A stretch of DNA of 64,000 nt from Pollenia angustigena (GCA_930367215.1 OV884060.1:103688151-103752150), one strand, 5' to 3'; numbered from the stretch's first letter, positions 31,237-40,473 are shown. A program made the numbers and translations. The notes: generated by a model not told the origin, from the sequence alone.

Positions 31237-32835
31237 ATGACGAATCCCAAGGACTACGGACGACTTCTGAATTTTATATCAATAATTGCAGCAACTCTCG
31301 CTGAGACTCAAGTCCTAGACTACACTAACTCGCAAATCATAACTATAGAAACGGGGACAGCTAAACTTCAAACTGGTACATTTAAAATTGTTCACATAAT
31401 TGAGTTAGATGAATACCAAAAAGCTATAACAGATATTGAAAAAACATTAGATGAACATATTTCTTCTAAAGACAGTAGCTACGTATATCTAAAGCACGAC
31501 ATAATACAAGTCAGAAATATACTCAGCGCACTTCAACCAAGACTACAAAAAAGATCCCTAGACATTTTAGGAACCGCTTGGAAGTGGCTTGCGGGCACTC
31601 CTGACCACGACGACTTTCAATTAATAAATGATAAGACAAATAACTTAATAAGAAATAACGATAGACAAGTAACAATAAATAAACTAACAATGAATAGATT
31701 AGACGAGGTTACGAAAATAACTAACAAATTACTTAATACTATACAGTCAACAGACATATATGAAAAACAAATTATAATTGGATTAGAAAGAAAATTAAAA
31801 ATAATTAAAGAAGAATTAGTCCAAATAGATTATTCTATACAATGGACAAAAGCAAACATTGTCAATTCTTTTATATTATCAAATTTAGAAATGAATCTAA
31901 CTAAACAATTTTTTGAAAAAGAAGAAATTCCTTTTACTAATTTAATTGAAGCACTTGAGTTTAGCGAAGTAAAAATTGCTTCTAATCGTTCTACTCTAAT
32001 ATATGTAATATCATTACCTAATACAAACAAAATAGATTGTAAGAGATACCTTGTAAAATCAGTAAAGAAAGGAAATATTAGTATAAAATTACCATTTAAG
32101 GATATAATAACATGTAATCAACAGGTATTAGGAATTAAGAATGAATGTAAAACACTGAACAATTTATCAATATGTAAAACTGCAGATATTGTTAATATAA
32201 CTAATTCAAACTGTCTACCTAAATTAATTAAGAGCTTACCATCTAAGTGCACAACAATCAACAACCAACACCTACCATTAGTAGAAGAAATATCATCAAA
32301 CATTCTGCTGCTCAACAACCACAACGGAGAAATTCAAATAGATAACAAAACCATATCATTGAGAGGAACCTTCCTAATACACCACAAGAATTCAACAATA
32401 ATCATCCAAAATCAAACCTACTGGACTAAAGAGATATCTTCAGCTAAGCCATTACCAGCTATAGCTCAGTCTACAAATTCGACCAATACATTCCAAGAAG
32501 TCTTATCATTAGAAATGCTGAAAGATTTACACATGACAAACACAGAAGAAATCTCATCAATCAAATACAAATATGGTACGAGCCTGATCACTAACCTCAT
32601 AATTTTCATCATAGCCATTGGCCTAATCTGTTACAAGACATATACAACGAGGAACAAGAAACTCAAGGTTACAGTCGTGGACAACAAAGATCAACTTAAA
32701 AGCTCTTATACCATAAACAGCGAGGACGCAGTTGAGTTTAAGGGGGGAAGAGTTAACACCCTGTACACTGAAAATGCTAATCCAACAATTGACACTTTTG
32801 TGTTGCCAAATTGTGGGAACTTCCGCTCCCAATAA
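31237..32835 (+). CDS. env: Envelope glycoprotein of the gypsy-like element
   Basis: 532 residues, intact. Near the N-terminus there is a hydrophobic stretch (LLNFISIIAATLAE, about residues 10-23) that can serve as signal peptide. A basic furin-type site (RLQKR, ending at about residue 106) is followed by a conserved segment starting SLDILGTAWKWLAGT, as in insect errantivirus envelopes. There are several N-glycosylation sequons (NLT, NRS, NIT and others), and a transmembrane segment at about residues 452-473 (LIIFIIAIGLICY) precedes a basic cytoplasmic tail. The last 28 codons lie inside the 3' LTR. Family function is membrane fusion for cell-to-cell transfer; whether this copy works is not known. 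Confidence 0.88.
   Translation: MTNPKDYGRLLNFISIIAATLAETQVLDYTNSQIITIETGTAKLQTGTFKIVHIIELDEYQKAITDIEKTLDEHISSKDSSYVYLKHDIIQVRNILSALQPRLQKRSLDILGTAWKWLAGTPDHDDFQLINDKTNNLIRNNDRQVTINKLTMNRLDEVTKITNKLLNTIQSTDIYEKQIIIGLERKLKIIKEELVQIDYSIQWTKANIVNSFILSNLEMNLTKQFFEKEEIPFTNLIEALEFSEVKIASNRSTLIYVISLPNTNKIDCKRYLVKSVKKGNISIKLPFKDIITCNQQVLGIKNECKTLNNLSICKTADIVNITNSNCLPKLIKSLPSKCTTINNQHLPLVEEISSNILLLNNHNGEIQIDNKTISLRGTFLIHHKNSTIIIQNQTYWTKEISSAKPLPAIAQSTNSTNTFQEVLSLEMLKDLHMTNTEEISSIKYKYGTSLITNLIIFIIAIGLICYKTYTTRNKKLKVTVVDNKDQLKSSYTINSEDAVEFKGGRVNTLYTENANPTIDTFVLPNCGNFRSQ
32740..32750 (+). promoter_or_regulatory. Polypurine tract of the gypsy-like element
   Basis: AAGGGGGGAAG directly precedes the 3' LTR and is at the same time translated as part of env (residues KGGR). 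Confidence 0.85.
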
Positions 32836-33102
32836 AATAATTACATTAAAATCTGCTGACGGCATGTCTGGCAAAGTAAAATAATTTCCCAATAATTGTA
32901 TCGAGCAGTTTGTTTGCAGCGCACGTGTAACGGTGGCAGAGGGAAACAAAACCACAAATAATAATATAAAATTAAGTATAGAATTTGTTAAGTTTAGTTT
33001 TTAGTTTCTTTTCTCAGATAAAACATGTATAAAGTTTAATAAAAAAATTTTTAAATAAAAAATATATTTTTTTTAAATTTTTTAACTTAATAAAAATTAA
33101 TT
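32751..33102 (+). repeat. 3' LTR of the gypsy-like element
   Basis: 352 bp, same as the 5' LTR by eye. Its first 85 nt encode the end of env and its stop codon. Confidence 0.93.
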
Positions 33103-33106
33103 TATA

Positions 33107-33398
33107 TAAACACGTTTGTAAAATAGGTATACATATATAAAAAGTTAAATAACAAGATAACCTTTTTGCTAAGGCCTTTTGACAGTCCTTCTCTGGAAAG
33201 CCTTCTAAAAGCCATTTATTTGAAGGCCTTTAAGAAGCTCTGGGGAAGAAAGGAAAGCGGAAGGCCTTCTCCGCAATGACAACGCGTGTAAAAAAGATAT
33301 GAGTATGGAATGGAGCGAGAAGGGCTTGTTTATCCAAAAGAAGGGGTACAGAGGCCTTCTGGAAGGCCTCCGTACTCCTTCTTTTTCCCGCTGGGTAG
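33107..33398. other. Right part of the CTACCCAGCGG element
   Basis: Non-coding, with repeated AAGGCCTTC-type motifs like those near the left end. It ends in CCGCTGGGTAG. Confidence 0.7.
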
Positions 33399-33484
33399 TA
33401 TTGTATTCATACACACACACACAGCGCACAACACTCAAGTGGCTTATTCGTATTACATTAAACATGCGCATGGTTCATTGCATG
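33399..33484 (-). repeat. 5' LTR of the 412/mdg1-like element, piece 2 of 3
   Basis: It continues the LTR alignment from TATTGTATTCATACACACAC to GGTTCATTGCATG, where the next insertion begins. The last eight bases are the left copy of that insertion's target duplication. Confidence 0.85.
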
Positions 33485-33666
33485 CAGTGATGTTAACCGT
33501 ACGGTAATTACCCTTTTTTAGGGTAATTTTAGGCCGCAAAAGGTAGCAAGGTAATTTTATTTAAAATACGGTAATTTTAAGAAATTTGGATTTTTTGTAT
33601 AAATATTTGCAGGTTTTATAATTTTAACTTTAAAGAGGTGATTTTCAATTTAAATAGATAGATGTT

Positions 33667-34307
33667 CAGGTCTGTTCTGAAAATCACATTTTATGAAAGT
33701 GATTTGAAATCACAAGAAAGGTGTTCTGGGCATATTATTTTGTGATTTAAAAACGTTCAGCTACGTAAACAACTTTTTGAAATCACTTTGTTATTTTTGC
33801 GACTATTGTAAGATGGCCGTCATAATAAATTACTTAAATAAAATATTCAATGTGTTGTTTATTAATTGTATATGCAATAAACTATTTTATTGCAAAAATT
33901 CGGTAAAAATGTCTAAATTAACGGAAATTCGCGAAAATTTGCTAACAGCGGAATGATAGCAAAATTCTACTATTTATTTTAAATCGTCAAAGCTATAAAG
34001 AATCAAAAACTTATAGAAACAAATTGCTTTTATCGCGAACATGGCTAAAATTCGCAAAAAATTGCAAAATTTTAAACACACCCTAAACTTAATTTGAGAT
34101 CGCTAAATCGGTTAAAAAACAAATTGTTGGAATATAACATAAAAAGCGTTTGTAAAACAAACTTTTTGTATTTTCTTGTGCTTTCAACAATTGAAAATCA
34201 CACCGAAAAACACAAAAACGGTGTGATTTACAAAACACCACAAAATCACAAGTGTGATTTTAAAAGCACATGTGATTTGAAATCACGTGATTTTCAGAAC
34301 AGACCTG
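33667..34307. mobile_element. 641-bp MITE with 3-bp target duplication (GTT)
   Basis: The ends CAGGTCTGTTCTGAAAATCAC and the exact complement are flanked by GTT on both sides. Subterminal GTGATTTGAAATCAC palindromes and AGGTGTTCTGG are shared with the 127-bp element at 15433. A short frame at 34094-34354 shows no recognisable domain. Confidence 0.8.
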
Positions 34308-34382
34308 GTTATATCAAAAAATTTAGAACATTATGTTTTTTTAAACACATTTAAAATTTAAATAATTTGCTTATGAATACTG

Positions 34383-34613
34383 GGGTCTAATCACCGCATT
34401 CGATACAATCGTATCGAATAAACTATCGAACGTTTTTGCATACGACAGATACTGACGTATCGAATGAAAACTCGATAAATGTAATGTCGAGTTACTCGAT
34501 AACAAATGCTATTATTTCAAATTCCATAATTTTCATTCGATATCGAGTTTCATGATACCAAAATAAATAATTTCGATCAATTTTGCTCAATATCGTATGC
34601 GGTGATTAGACCC
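34383..34613. mobile_element. 231-bp MITE with GGGTCTAATCACCGCAT ends
   Basis: The terminal inverted repeats GGGTCTAATCACCGCAT are flanked by CTG on both sides. The interior is rich in TATCGAAT/CTCGATA motifs. It is non-coding. Confidence 0.75.
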
Positions 34614-34775
34614 CTGCTCTTATGTGCTGATTCCAAACTATGGACTGAGTGCTTTTGAAATAAATTAAAGTTTTAATTTAAAATCTTTGCGTACGGTAAT
34701 AATTTCTCAAAAACGGTAATTTTTAGAGGGCCGTACGTTAATTAAAAAATAAAAGTTAACATCACTGATTGCATG

Positions 34776-34830
34776 TAACGTATGCTGAAATTATGTGTGC
34801 AAGCAATGTTAATATAAAAGACACCCTACA
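34776..34830 (-). repeat. 5' LTR of the 412/mdg1-like element, piece 3 of 3
   Basis: It resumes with TAACGTATGCTGAAATTATG and ends CACCCTACA, matching the outer edge of the 3' LTR. Confidence 0.85.
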
Positions 34831-35060
34831 ACATGAAGTATATTTTTTTGACTTTGTGGAAAGGCATTTGGTATAATGCCTTTCCACAAAATTCAAAATC
34901 TTTAGAGGCCCATATTTCGGGAGCCCGAGCTAACTTTTTAAAAGCCTTTGGCAAATTTGCTCTAATAGTAGACTACTTTAATTTCGCGTTGCAAGTGTTG
35001 AGCCTGGTTTTTGTGTTGCACAGTATTATCAGGCCCAAAATGTTCGTATTAAAATAAACT
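34831..35060 (+). pseudogene. Small remnant related to the coding family at 7 kb
   Basis: The segment with TTCGCGTTGCAAGTGTTGAG and GGCAAATTTGCTCTAATAGT is a diverged copy, on the other strand, of 7870-7960, upstream of the minus-strand remnant. An open frame of 74 codons exists, but it is not clearly the ancestral one. It lies immediately outside the 5' LTR of the 412-like element. Confidence 0.45.
34853..34890. repeat. Perfect 16-bp hairpin
   Basis: TTTGTGGAAAGGCATT is followed after a 6-nt loop (TGGTAT) by its exact reverse complement. It is compact enough to fold as RNA or DNA, and it sits inside the remnant at 34831-35060. Confidence 0.85.
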
Positions 35061-35479
35061 AATGTCCTTTGTTATAAAATAAAAAGTTTTAATTGTTGGG
35101 TTAAAAAAAATAACTTGAAAAGAGCAAAATTCCAAAAAATCATAAAATATTTCATGAAGTTCGAACTTTTTTTACTGTAACTCTTTCATTTCTTGGCCAT
35201 CAAATCAAATCTTAATTAAATTCTTAAGTTTGCGTCCTGCCAATACCAGGCGACAGTAATCAGACATCGGGTCTAAGCGATCTTCTGATTGGATAAGTGA
35301 TGCAGTATCTATAATGCTGCCGATAATGTGGACGCACGTAATTTCTTAATATACAATCTGCGCCGAAATCGTGCTTACTTTAGACAATTAAAAGCAACCC
35401 TGATAAGCCGATAATGCGCCGATTTAAGTGGACAAACAGCGTTGATATTAGCGAACTACTGTTTGCTTAACAAAAACAG
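35061..35479. other. Unassigned non-coding stretch
   Basis: Less AT-biased than its surroundings (around 35230-35460) but with no open frame or motif that I recognise. Confidence 0.4.
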
Positions 35480-36140
35480 TACACTCACAATATTCTGTAC
35501 GTAAAATTAACTGAAATTGTAGTATAAAATAAATGAAACTTCAATTAAAAACCGGTCTACTTATTTTTCATTTATTTTTAACAAAAAGTCATTTAATTTT
35601 TACTGTAAAAAATTCAACACCATATTCCGTAAAATCAAATAAATAGTCAGTTATTTTGTAAAATTTTACTGTCAAAAATTCAACACCATATTCAGTAAAA
35701 ACAATTAAATATTCAGTTATTTTTTAAAATTTTACTGTCAAAAAATTGACCCCATATTCAGTAAAAACAATAAAATATTCAGTTATTTCATTAAATTTTC
35801 GTTTACTCCACAAAAGAGCTGAATTTCTAAAAAATACCAGACAGACACCTGTCCGCTTGTTTTTCTTATAAGCGAGAGAGGGAGAATATTATTATATACC
35901 TACCCTGATAAACAAGTTTATTTTACTTTTGTTGTACTGACCACGTTGTTTACAGAAGAACTCTCAATTATAAGACACCAGCAGCATGACCGATATGGCT
36001 TCGCAATTATTTTACTTTTAAAATTTGATGTATTTAACTAAATTATATTAACAAATAGAAAATGTGTATTGCTTACACAAAACAAGCAATTCATTTTTTA
36101 TAAGTAAGTAAAAATTAATTTTTGGTAGTACAATTATATA

Positions 36141-36268
36141 AAATAATTAGTATTGTGGTTTTTTGTGAAAATTAAATTTCATGAACTTAAGTCTAATTAA
36201 AAATATTAAAAATTTGGATTAAAAACCATAAATAGTTCAACAAAATAACCACAATACTAATTATTGTT
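36141..36268. repeat. 128-bp palindromic segment within the TA element
   Basis: The arms AATAATTAGTATTGTGGTT and the complementary AACCACAATACTAATTATT flank an AT-rich centre. The left arm and centre recur inverted at 42717-42800. Confidence 0.75.
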
Positions 36269-36479
36269 AAAGCTAAGGCACGAGCTCTATGTGTACATTT
36301 GTCCTTCAAGTTGTGCTGAAAAAGGTCAACAGAAAAGAGAAAGACAAAATGAAAAAACAAAAAAATGTACTTGGACTTCAAGAAAAATTCTTGACAAAAG
36401 TACGAAAAAACAGAAGTAAGGAAAAAACATGTAAAAATCAATTAAAATGGATAATCATTCATGAAAGCAAATTTCGATC

Positions 36480-36780
36480 TACCAAATGTTTAAATACAAT
36501 TTGGTTTAAGGATTGATGTTTGACTATTGACGTCAGCAGTCGTCGATGGCTGCGAGTGTAAGACGGCAAATCCATCTGAGGAGATCGAGTGGTTGCGATC
36601 GAAACATGTCATGGTAACCTGCCGGCCAGGGTTCAAGCCCGAGCCACGTCAAGAATGAAAGATTATCAATAACAATTTTAATTAATTTTCATGTTGTAAA
36701 ATTCCTTTCTTCATAAAAATAATTTAATGAAAATTAAATTTCATGAACTTAAGCCTAATTAAAAATATTAAAAATTTGGA
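36480..36780 (+). repeat. Dispersed repeat with tRNA-like B-box (SINE-like), copy 1
   Basis: The segment has TGACGTCAGCAGTCGTCGATG, GACGGCAAATCCATCTGAG, then CCAGGGTTCAAGCCCGAGCC, which resembles the RNA polymerase III B box (GGTTCRANNCC). An A-box candidate (TGGCTGCGAGTG) lies about 80 nt upstream. A second copy in inverse orientation is at 42695-43158. The tRNA origin is an inference from the two boxes only. Confidence 0.5.
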
Positions 36781-37244
36781 TTAAAAAAAATATATAAAAT
36801 AACTGAATATTTAATTGTTATTACTGAATATGGTGTTGAATTTTTGACAGTAAAATTTAATAAAATAACTGCATATTTATTTGTATTTACGGAATATGTA
36901 GTTAATTTTTTGACCATTAATTTATATAAGATAACTGAATATTCATTGGTTTTTACGGAATTCGCGGTTGAATTTTTGACAGTAAAAATTAAATGAACTT
37001 TTCGTTGCTTTAAATTACATTTTTATTTAATTTATCATAAAGAAGAATTTAACTCAATCAACGGACAATATTAACTGCAACTGAAAATCAGTATTAATAT
37101 GCACTTAGTTTTTTGAATAACTGTTAGAATCAGTTAAAAATAAATTTGCTTGGAATTTTAAATGTTTATTTATTTAAAAAATGACTGAACGGAATATTTC
37201 TGAAATAAACTACAGTCCGTTACTGTAATAATATTGTGAGTGTA

Positions 37245-38159
37245 ATTTTGACTAAACTGCACAAAAAGAATAATTCTTGACATTATTCTTTAAAATCCCA
37301 AACAAATTTTATATAATTAAAAAATTTAATATATATACTTAAATGCACAAATCTTATTATTATTCCAAAAATACATATGTTTATAGGCACATATATTGTT
37401 CCAAAATCGAATTAAATAAATCTTTTCAAGTTGGTTCGACTTTACTGTTTTAATTAGAAATCAGCAATGTGAAAGCTTCGCTTTTTTCTTAATTCTTCTT
37501 CTTATAAATGCCAATCATTTTAGATCTTCATATTAGTTTCAAAAACATATTATGCATGCATGCAGTGATGCAAATTCTTAAAAAAACATATTGTTGGAAA
37601 AACGGCTACAATTTTGAGTTTTTAATGAAGATTTCGATATCGATATATCGGTATTTTAAATATCGGCGATATATATCGATTTTTTTTTAAATATCGATAT
37701 ATTGATATATCGATATTTTTTGGCCATTACTAAAGTGGGTTGCACACATGAAAAAAATATGGTGGGCACTTTTTCATATAAAGATCCAATTTTATAGAAT
37801 TTTAATATAATATCAATTTATTAATAAAAACGTTTTTTATTCTTCTTTTAAGCACTTTACTTTAGCTGCACAGATAAATACATTTAATTTACAATACAAT
37901 TCCGTTCGGAATTATTCCGTCCGAAACCGAAGAAAACATATTTGTTCATTGATCGAAAGTGTATTTTGCTAATTTTTCAGCGTTTCAGATACAGAAATGG
38001 TTTCTTTCCGAAAATTTTTTTTCGTCATTTTCTGAAGCACCATAATGCGGAATGAATTCCGTTTTCGAACGAAATTGTACTCTGTGACATGGCTGTATAT
38101 ATTAAAATTTATCATTTATGCAATAGACATATGTATTGCTAAAATTTACAATGTATCTA
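37245..38159. other. Non-coding stretch with ATCGAT-rich tract
   Basis: At 37636-37722 the text is almost only ATATCGATAT-type units, strongly self-complementary. Around 37905-38070 there is an imperfect inverted repeat built on CCGTTCGGAATT / GGAATTCCG-type motifs. No gene is seen. Confidence 0.5.
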
Positions 38160-38622
38160 CATGTAAGAAACTTTGTTAAAATTAACTTTTTATAGGAAAT
38201 ATTGTTAAACTTTACTTTTGATCAAACTTAAAGCAACAATAACTTTCTTAATTAAACTTTACTTTTAAAAAAAAATTTAATAGGAAATTATGTTAAAAAT
38301 TTACTTTTTATAGGAAATTTTGTTAAAATTAACTTTTTATAGGAAATATTGTTAAACTTTACTTTTGATCAAAATTAAAGCAACAATAACTTTCTTAATT
38401 AAACTTTACCTAAAAAAAAAATTTAATAGGAAATTATGTTAACAATTCACTATTTATAAAATTTACTTTTTATAGGAAATTTTGTTAAAATTTACTTTTT
38501 ATAGGAAATTTTGTTAAAATTTACTTTTTATAGAAAATTTTGTTCAAATTTACTTTTTATAGGAAATTTTGTTAAAATTAACTTTTTACAAGAAATTTTG
38601 TTAAAATTAAATTTTTATAGAA
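38160..38622 (+). repeat. Minisatellite, ~29-36-bp unit with higher-order duplication
   Basis: A unit of the form TTACTTTTTATAGGAAATTTTG followed by TTAAAA repeats about ten times. A longer block that includes TTGATCAAANTTAAAGCAAC and AATAACTTTCTTAATTAAAC occurs twice (about 38190-38290 and 38345-38445), so a higher-order unit has also been duplicated. It lies just downstream of the minus-strand gene. Confidence 0.85.
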
Positions 38623-38800
38623 ATGCAGATCTCGATGGCTAAATACATGAAAAGCTCTTAAATATTATTTCTGCCTTCATTGGTCGTACAAAGAAAAACA
38701 TTTAAATGCATATTTATGGATTTCCTGAAAAAAAACCCCAATAAATGTTTTAACAAAATTAAAAGACGCTGTAAATATTTTATTTATTTAGTATTATTTG

Positions 38801-40222
38801 TTATTGGCACCAATTGTCAAGACATCCATCCTCTGCTTGACATCCATATAACCCAGAATTGTATGAACAGTACCTCTCCTGGTCGTAGAAATTACACATC
38901 CGGGAAGGACATGTGTAGCGATAACAATAGTGTGAACAACGCTGCATAATGCCTAACGCACAACCTGAACAGTCATAGGCTCCTAGAATTTTGGAATTTA
39001 TAAATGAACAAATGTATTAGAAAATAAATAAAGTTACCTCTTACTGGGCCGCAAGTTCCAAGCAATTGGCAATTATGTTCAATTGGTGGCATTACGACGT
39101 ACGGTGGCATGGCTTGCACGCGGGGTGGTCTAAGGTAAATTATAGGCGCAATACAAAAATCGCCACATCTATAAGATCGACGACTGTAACAACGCCAACG
39201 ATTATTACGCTGCTCACACATGCGCGGCGTCATTACTGCACAACATGGTGAGCTCGGTATAGTCACCACTTCTGTGGTCGAAACTTCGTCTTCACAATCA
39301 CCGTAATCGTTATTGCAGTCATTTTTATTTGATGTATCAATGATTATATTGTTTGTATTATTTATTATTATGTCCGGTTTTGTTTGATTAAACTGTGTTA
39401 GTATGGTGCTGTAAAATGTTATATTTTGTACAACAGGCTCGGGCACTGAACACCTATGTCCAATCCACACAGTTCCTTTGGGACATTGAATCACAACGCA
39501 TCGATCGTTTATCATTTGAGATCCACGAGGGCAATAAAGTAAATGACATTCATTTCCCATTAGTTGGGTTCCAGATGGACATTTAATAATAGGTGCAGGC
39601 GGTGGGGAAAGTGTAGTTGGAGGCTCGTAAGGTTTTGGCGTTTCTGGTAAAACCGAAGGCGGAGATGGAGTCGTTAGAGCTGGAGGACATGATGGCTGTT
39701 GGTTGCAACACGTAGGTGGTGTGTTGCAAACAGTATTTGCTGATTTACAATCAGCAGCTGTTGAACTGCATCCTGTATATGTAGCGCCACACTGGGTTGT
39801 TGGACTAGGATATAAAAGTTGATTTATACAAATATGAGTTTGAATACAATTCGTTTGTTTTGTTGTGCATGGGTAAGCAGTTACTGTTTGACATTGCAAG
39901 CATGGTGAATTCGTTGGAGGTGCAGGACAATTAATCTGCTGATTTTGACAGCAGATTGTTAAATAAGGAACTGTTGGACAAGGCCTAACTGGTATTAAAG
40001 GTTCTACGGCCTCAGGGTAAGGAGAAATCGGCGAGTTTGGGCAATTTGTATAAGTTTTTTCTACCGGATATGGTGTAACCGGTGCATTTGGACACTCTAA
40101 ATCATCATTACAAATTGTATGTTTCACTGCCTGAAAATTATAATTTTGATGAAAAATCCATAGCATTTTAAACAACTTACACTTAGGACCAATCCAATAA
40201 GCAAATAATATCGAATATTCAT
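38801..40222 (-). CDS. Secreted cysteine-rich protein, three exons (host gene A)
   Basis: Exons 40222-40181, 40130-39038 and 38982-38801 join in frame to 438 residues plus stop. Introns are 50 and 55 nt with GT...AG ends (GTAAGTTG...TTTTCAG; GTAACTTT...TTCTAG). Exon 1 encodes a signal peptide (MNIRYYLLIGLVLS). Then come Cys/Pro/Thr-rich repeats, a proline-rich linker, and three modules of the form CPxGxxxxxxxC (CPSGTQLMGNEC, CPRGSQMINDRC, CPKGTVWIGHRC). Next there is a block with CC, TPRMC, WRCYSRRSYRC, YLRPP and VMPP. Exon 3 adds about 60 residues with many Cys (DCSGCAL, CSHYCYRYTC). The same blocks occur in the head-to-head neighbour. I do not know the family; an extracellular or cuticle/peritrophic-like role would fit the composition but is a guess. 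A TTTATT (AATAAA on the gene strand) lies just past the stop. Confidence 0.8.
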
Positions 40223-40473
40223 TTTCCTTTAAAGTGTTAAAAATGAACATTCACTTCGAATGTTAACGCACTACTAATATTGAAATGCTTATTTTTCATA
40301 ATCATAAAGTACAAATATTTTAAAATGAACTTGTATACACTGGGTCATTGGTCTTATCAGTTGACGCTCTAACATCAAACATGTACAGATCTTAATACGA
40401 AGCATAACAAAATATAAAAAAGCTTTAATTCAATCAGTATGAATAAACATTTCTAGATGAACACTAATAAATT
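40223..40473. promoter_or_regulatory. Shared 251-bp intergenic region between divergent genes
   Basis: The two paralogous genes start on opposite strands here, so both core promoters and 5' UTRs must lie in about 250 bp. On the plus side a TATAAAAA (40413) precedes a TCAGT initiator-like motif (40434-40438), though the spacing is a little short. No clear TATA box is seen for the minus gene. Confidence 0.5.

Larger units (their letters stand above)
25823..33102 (+). mobile_element. Gypsy-like (errantivirus-type) LTR retrotransposon with intact gag, pol and env
   Basis: A complete 7.28-kb element. The 352-bp LTRs look identical by eye, with the gypsy-type start AGTTAAC and end AATT, and the flank is the 4-bp duplication TATA (25819-25822 and 33103-33106). 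It has a tRNA-Lys primer site, a repeated leader, gag and pol overlapping by ATGA, a splice acceptor just before env, and a polypurine tract at 32740-32750. All three frames are open with their key residues. tRNA-Lys priming groups it with gypsy rather than with ZAM/297, which use tRNA-Ser. The lack of LTR divergence indicates a very recent insertion. Confidence 0.93.
14733..33398. mobile_element. Non-autonomous TIR element (CTACCCAGCGG ends) carrying two retrotransposons
   Basis: The left end CTACCCAGCGG and right end CCGCTGGGTAG are inverted copies that interrupt the 412-like LTR. Its own sequence is about 0.83 kb in three pieces (14733-14966, 25512-25818, 33107-33398). It is rich in AAGGCCTTC-type motifs near both ends and has a duplicated internal segment (AAAGAGTTCAGATCCC... 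and AAAGAATTCAGATCCC...). No transposase is present. The target duplication cannot be read cleanly: the flanks TATACTG and TATTG are similar but not equal. Confidence 0.7.
33485..34767. mobile_element. hAT-like MITE host, 1.28 kb, with 8-bp target duplication
   Basis: The ends CAGTGATGTTAAC and its complement are flanked by ATTGCATG (33477-33484 and 34768-34775), a hAT-type 8-bp duplication within the 412-like LTR. Both ends contain GTACGGTAAT-type motifs. It carries two smaller elements and no transposase. Confidence 0.85.
8590..34830 (-). mobile_element. 412/mdg1-like Ty3/gypsy LTR retrotransposon, split by nested insertions
   Basis: A minus-strand element. The 3' LTR is 8590-8912, the internal region 8913-14550, and the 5' LTR lies in three pieces (14551-14732, 33399-33484, 34776-34830) separated by later insertions. 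The internal order on the minus strand is two small ORFs, gag, protease, reverse transcriptase and integrase, all broken. The gag lacks a zinc knuckle and ends in Arg/Asn repeats, and the integrase is 412/mdg1-like. Reverse transcriptase is cut off before its YxDD box and RNase H is missing, so the copy cannot be autonomous. The flanks outside the two LTRs do not show a matching 4-bp duplication. Confidence 0.85.
35482..37242. mobile_element. 1.76-kb non-autonomous TIR element with TA target duplication
   Basis: The ends CACTCACAATATT and its complement are flanked by TA (35480-35481 and 37243-37244), as for Tc1/mariner-type insertion. Near the left end (about 35600-35800) a ~70-bp unit with CCATATTCAGTAAAA and TATTCAGTTATTT repeats three times; inverted counterparts lie at about 36795-37005. 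No transposase is seen. A 384-bp relative sits in the 412-like gag at 12475. Confidence 0.75.

Noticed and set aside
37636..37722. Possible CRISPR-like or regulatory array of ATATCGAT units
   Set aside because: There are no spacers of regular length and the genome is eukaryotic; it is a simple self-complementary tract.
38680..38949. 89-codon plus-strand frame
   Set aside because: It is antisense to exon 3 of host gene A, which has splice sites, cysteine pattern and a paralogue in support.
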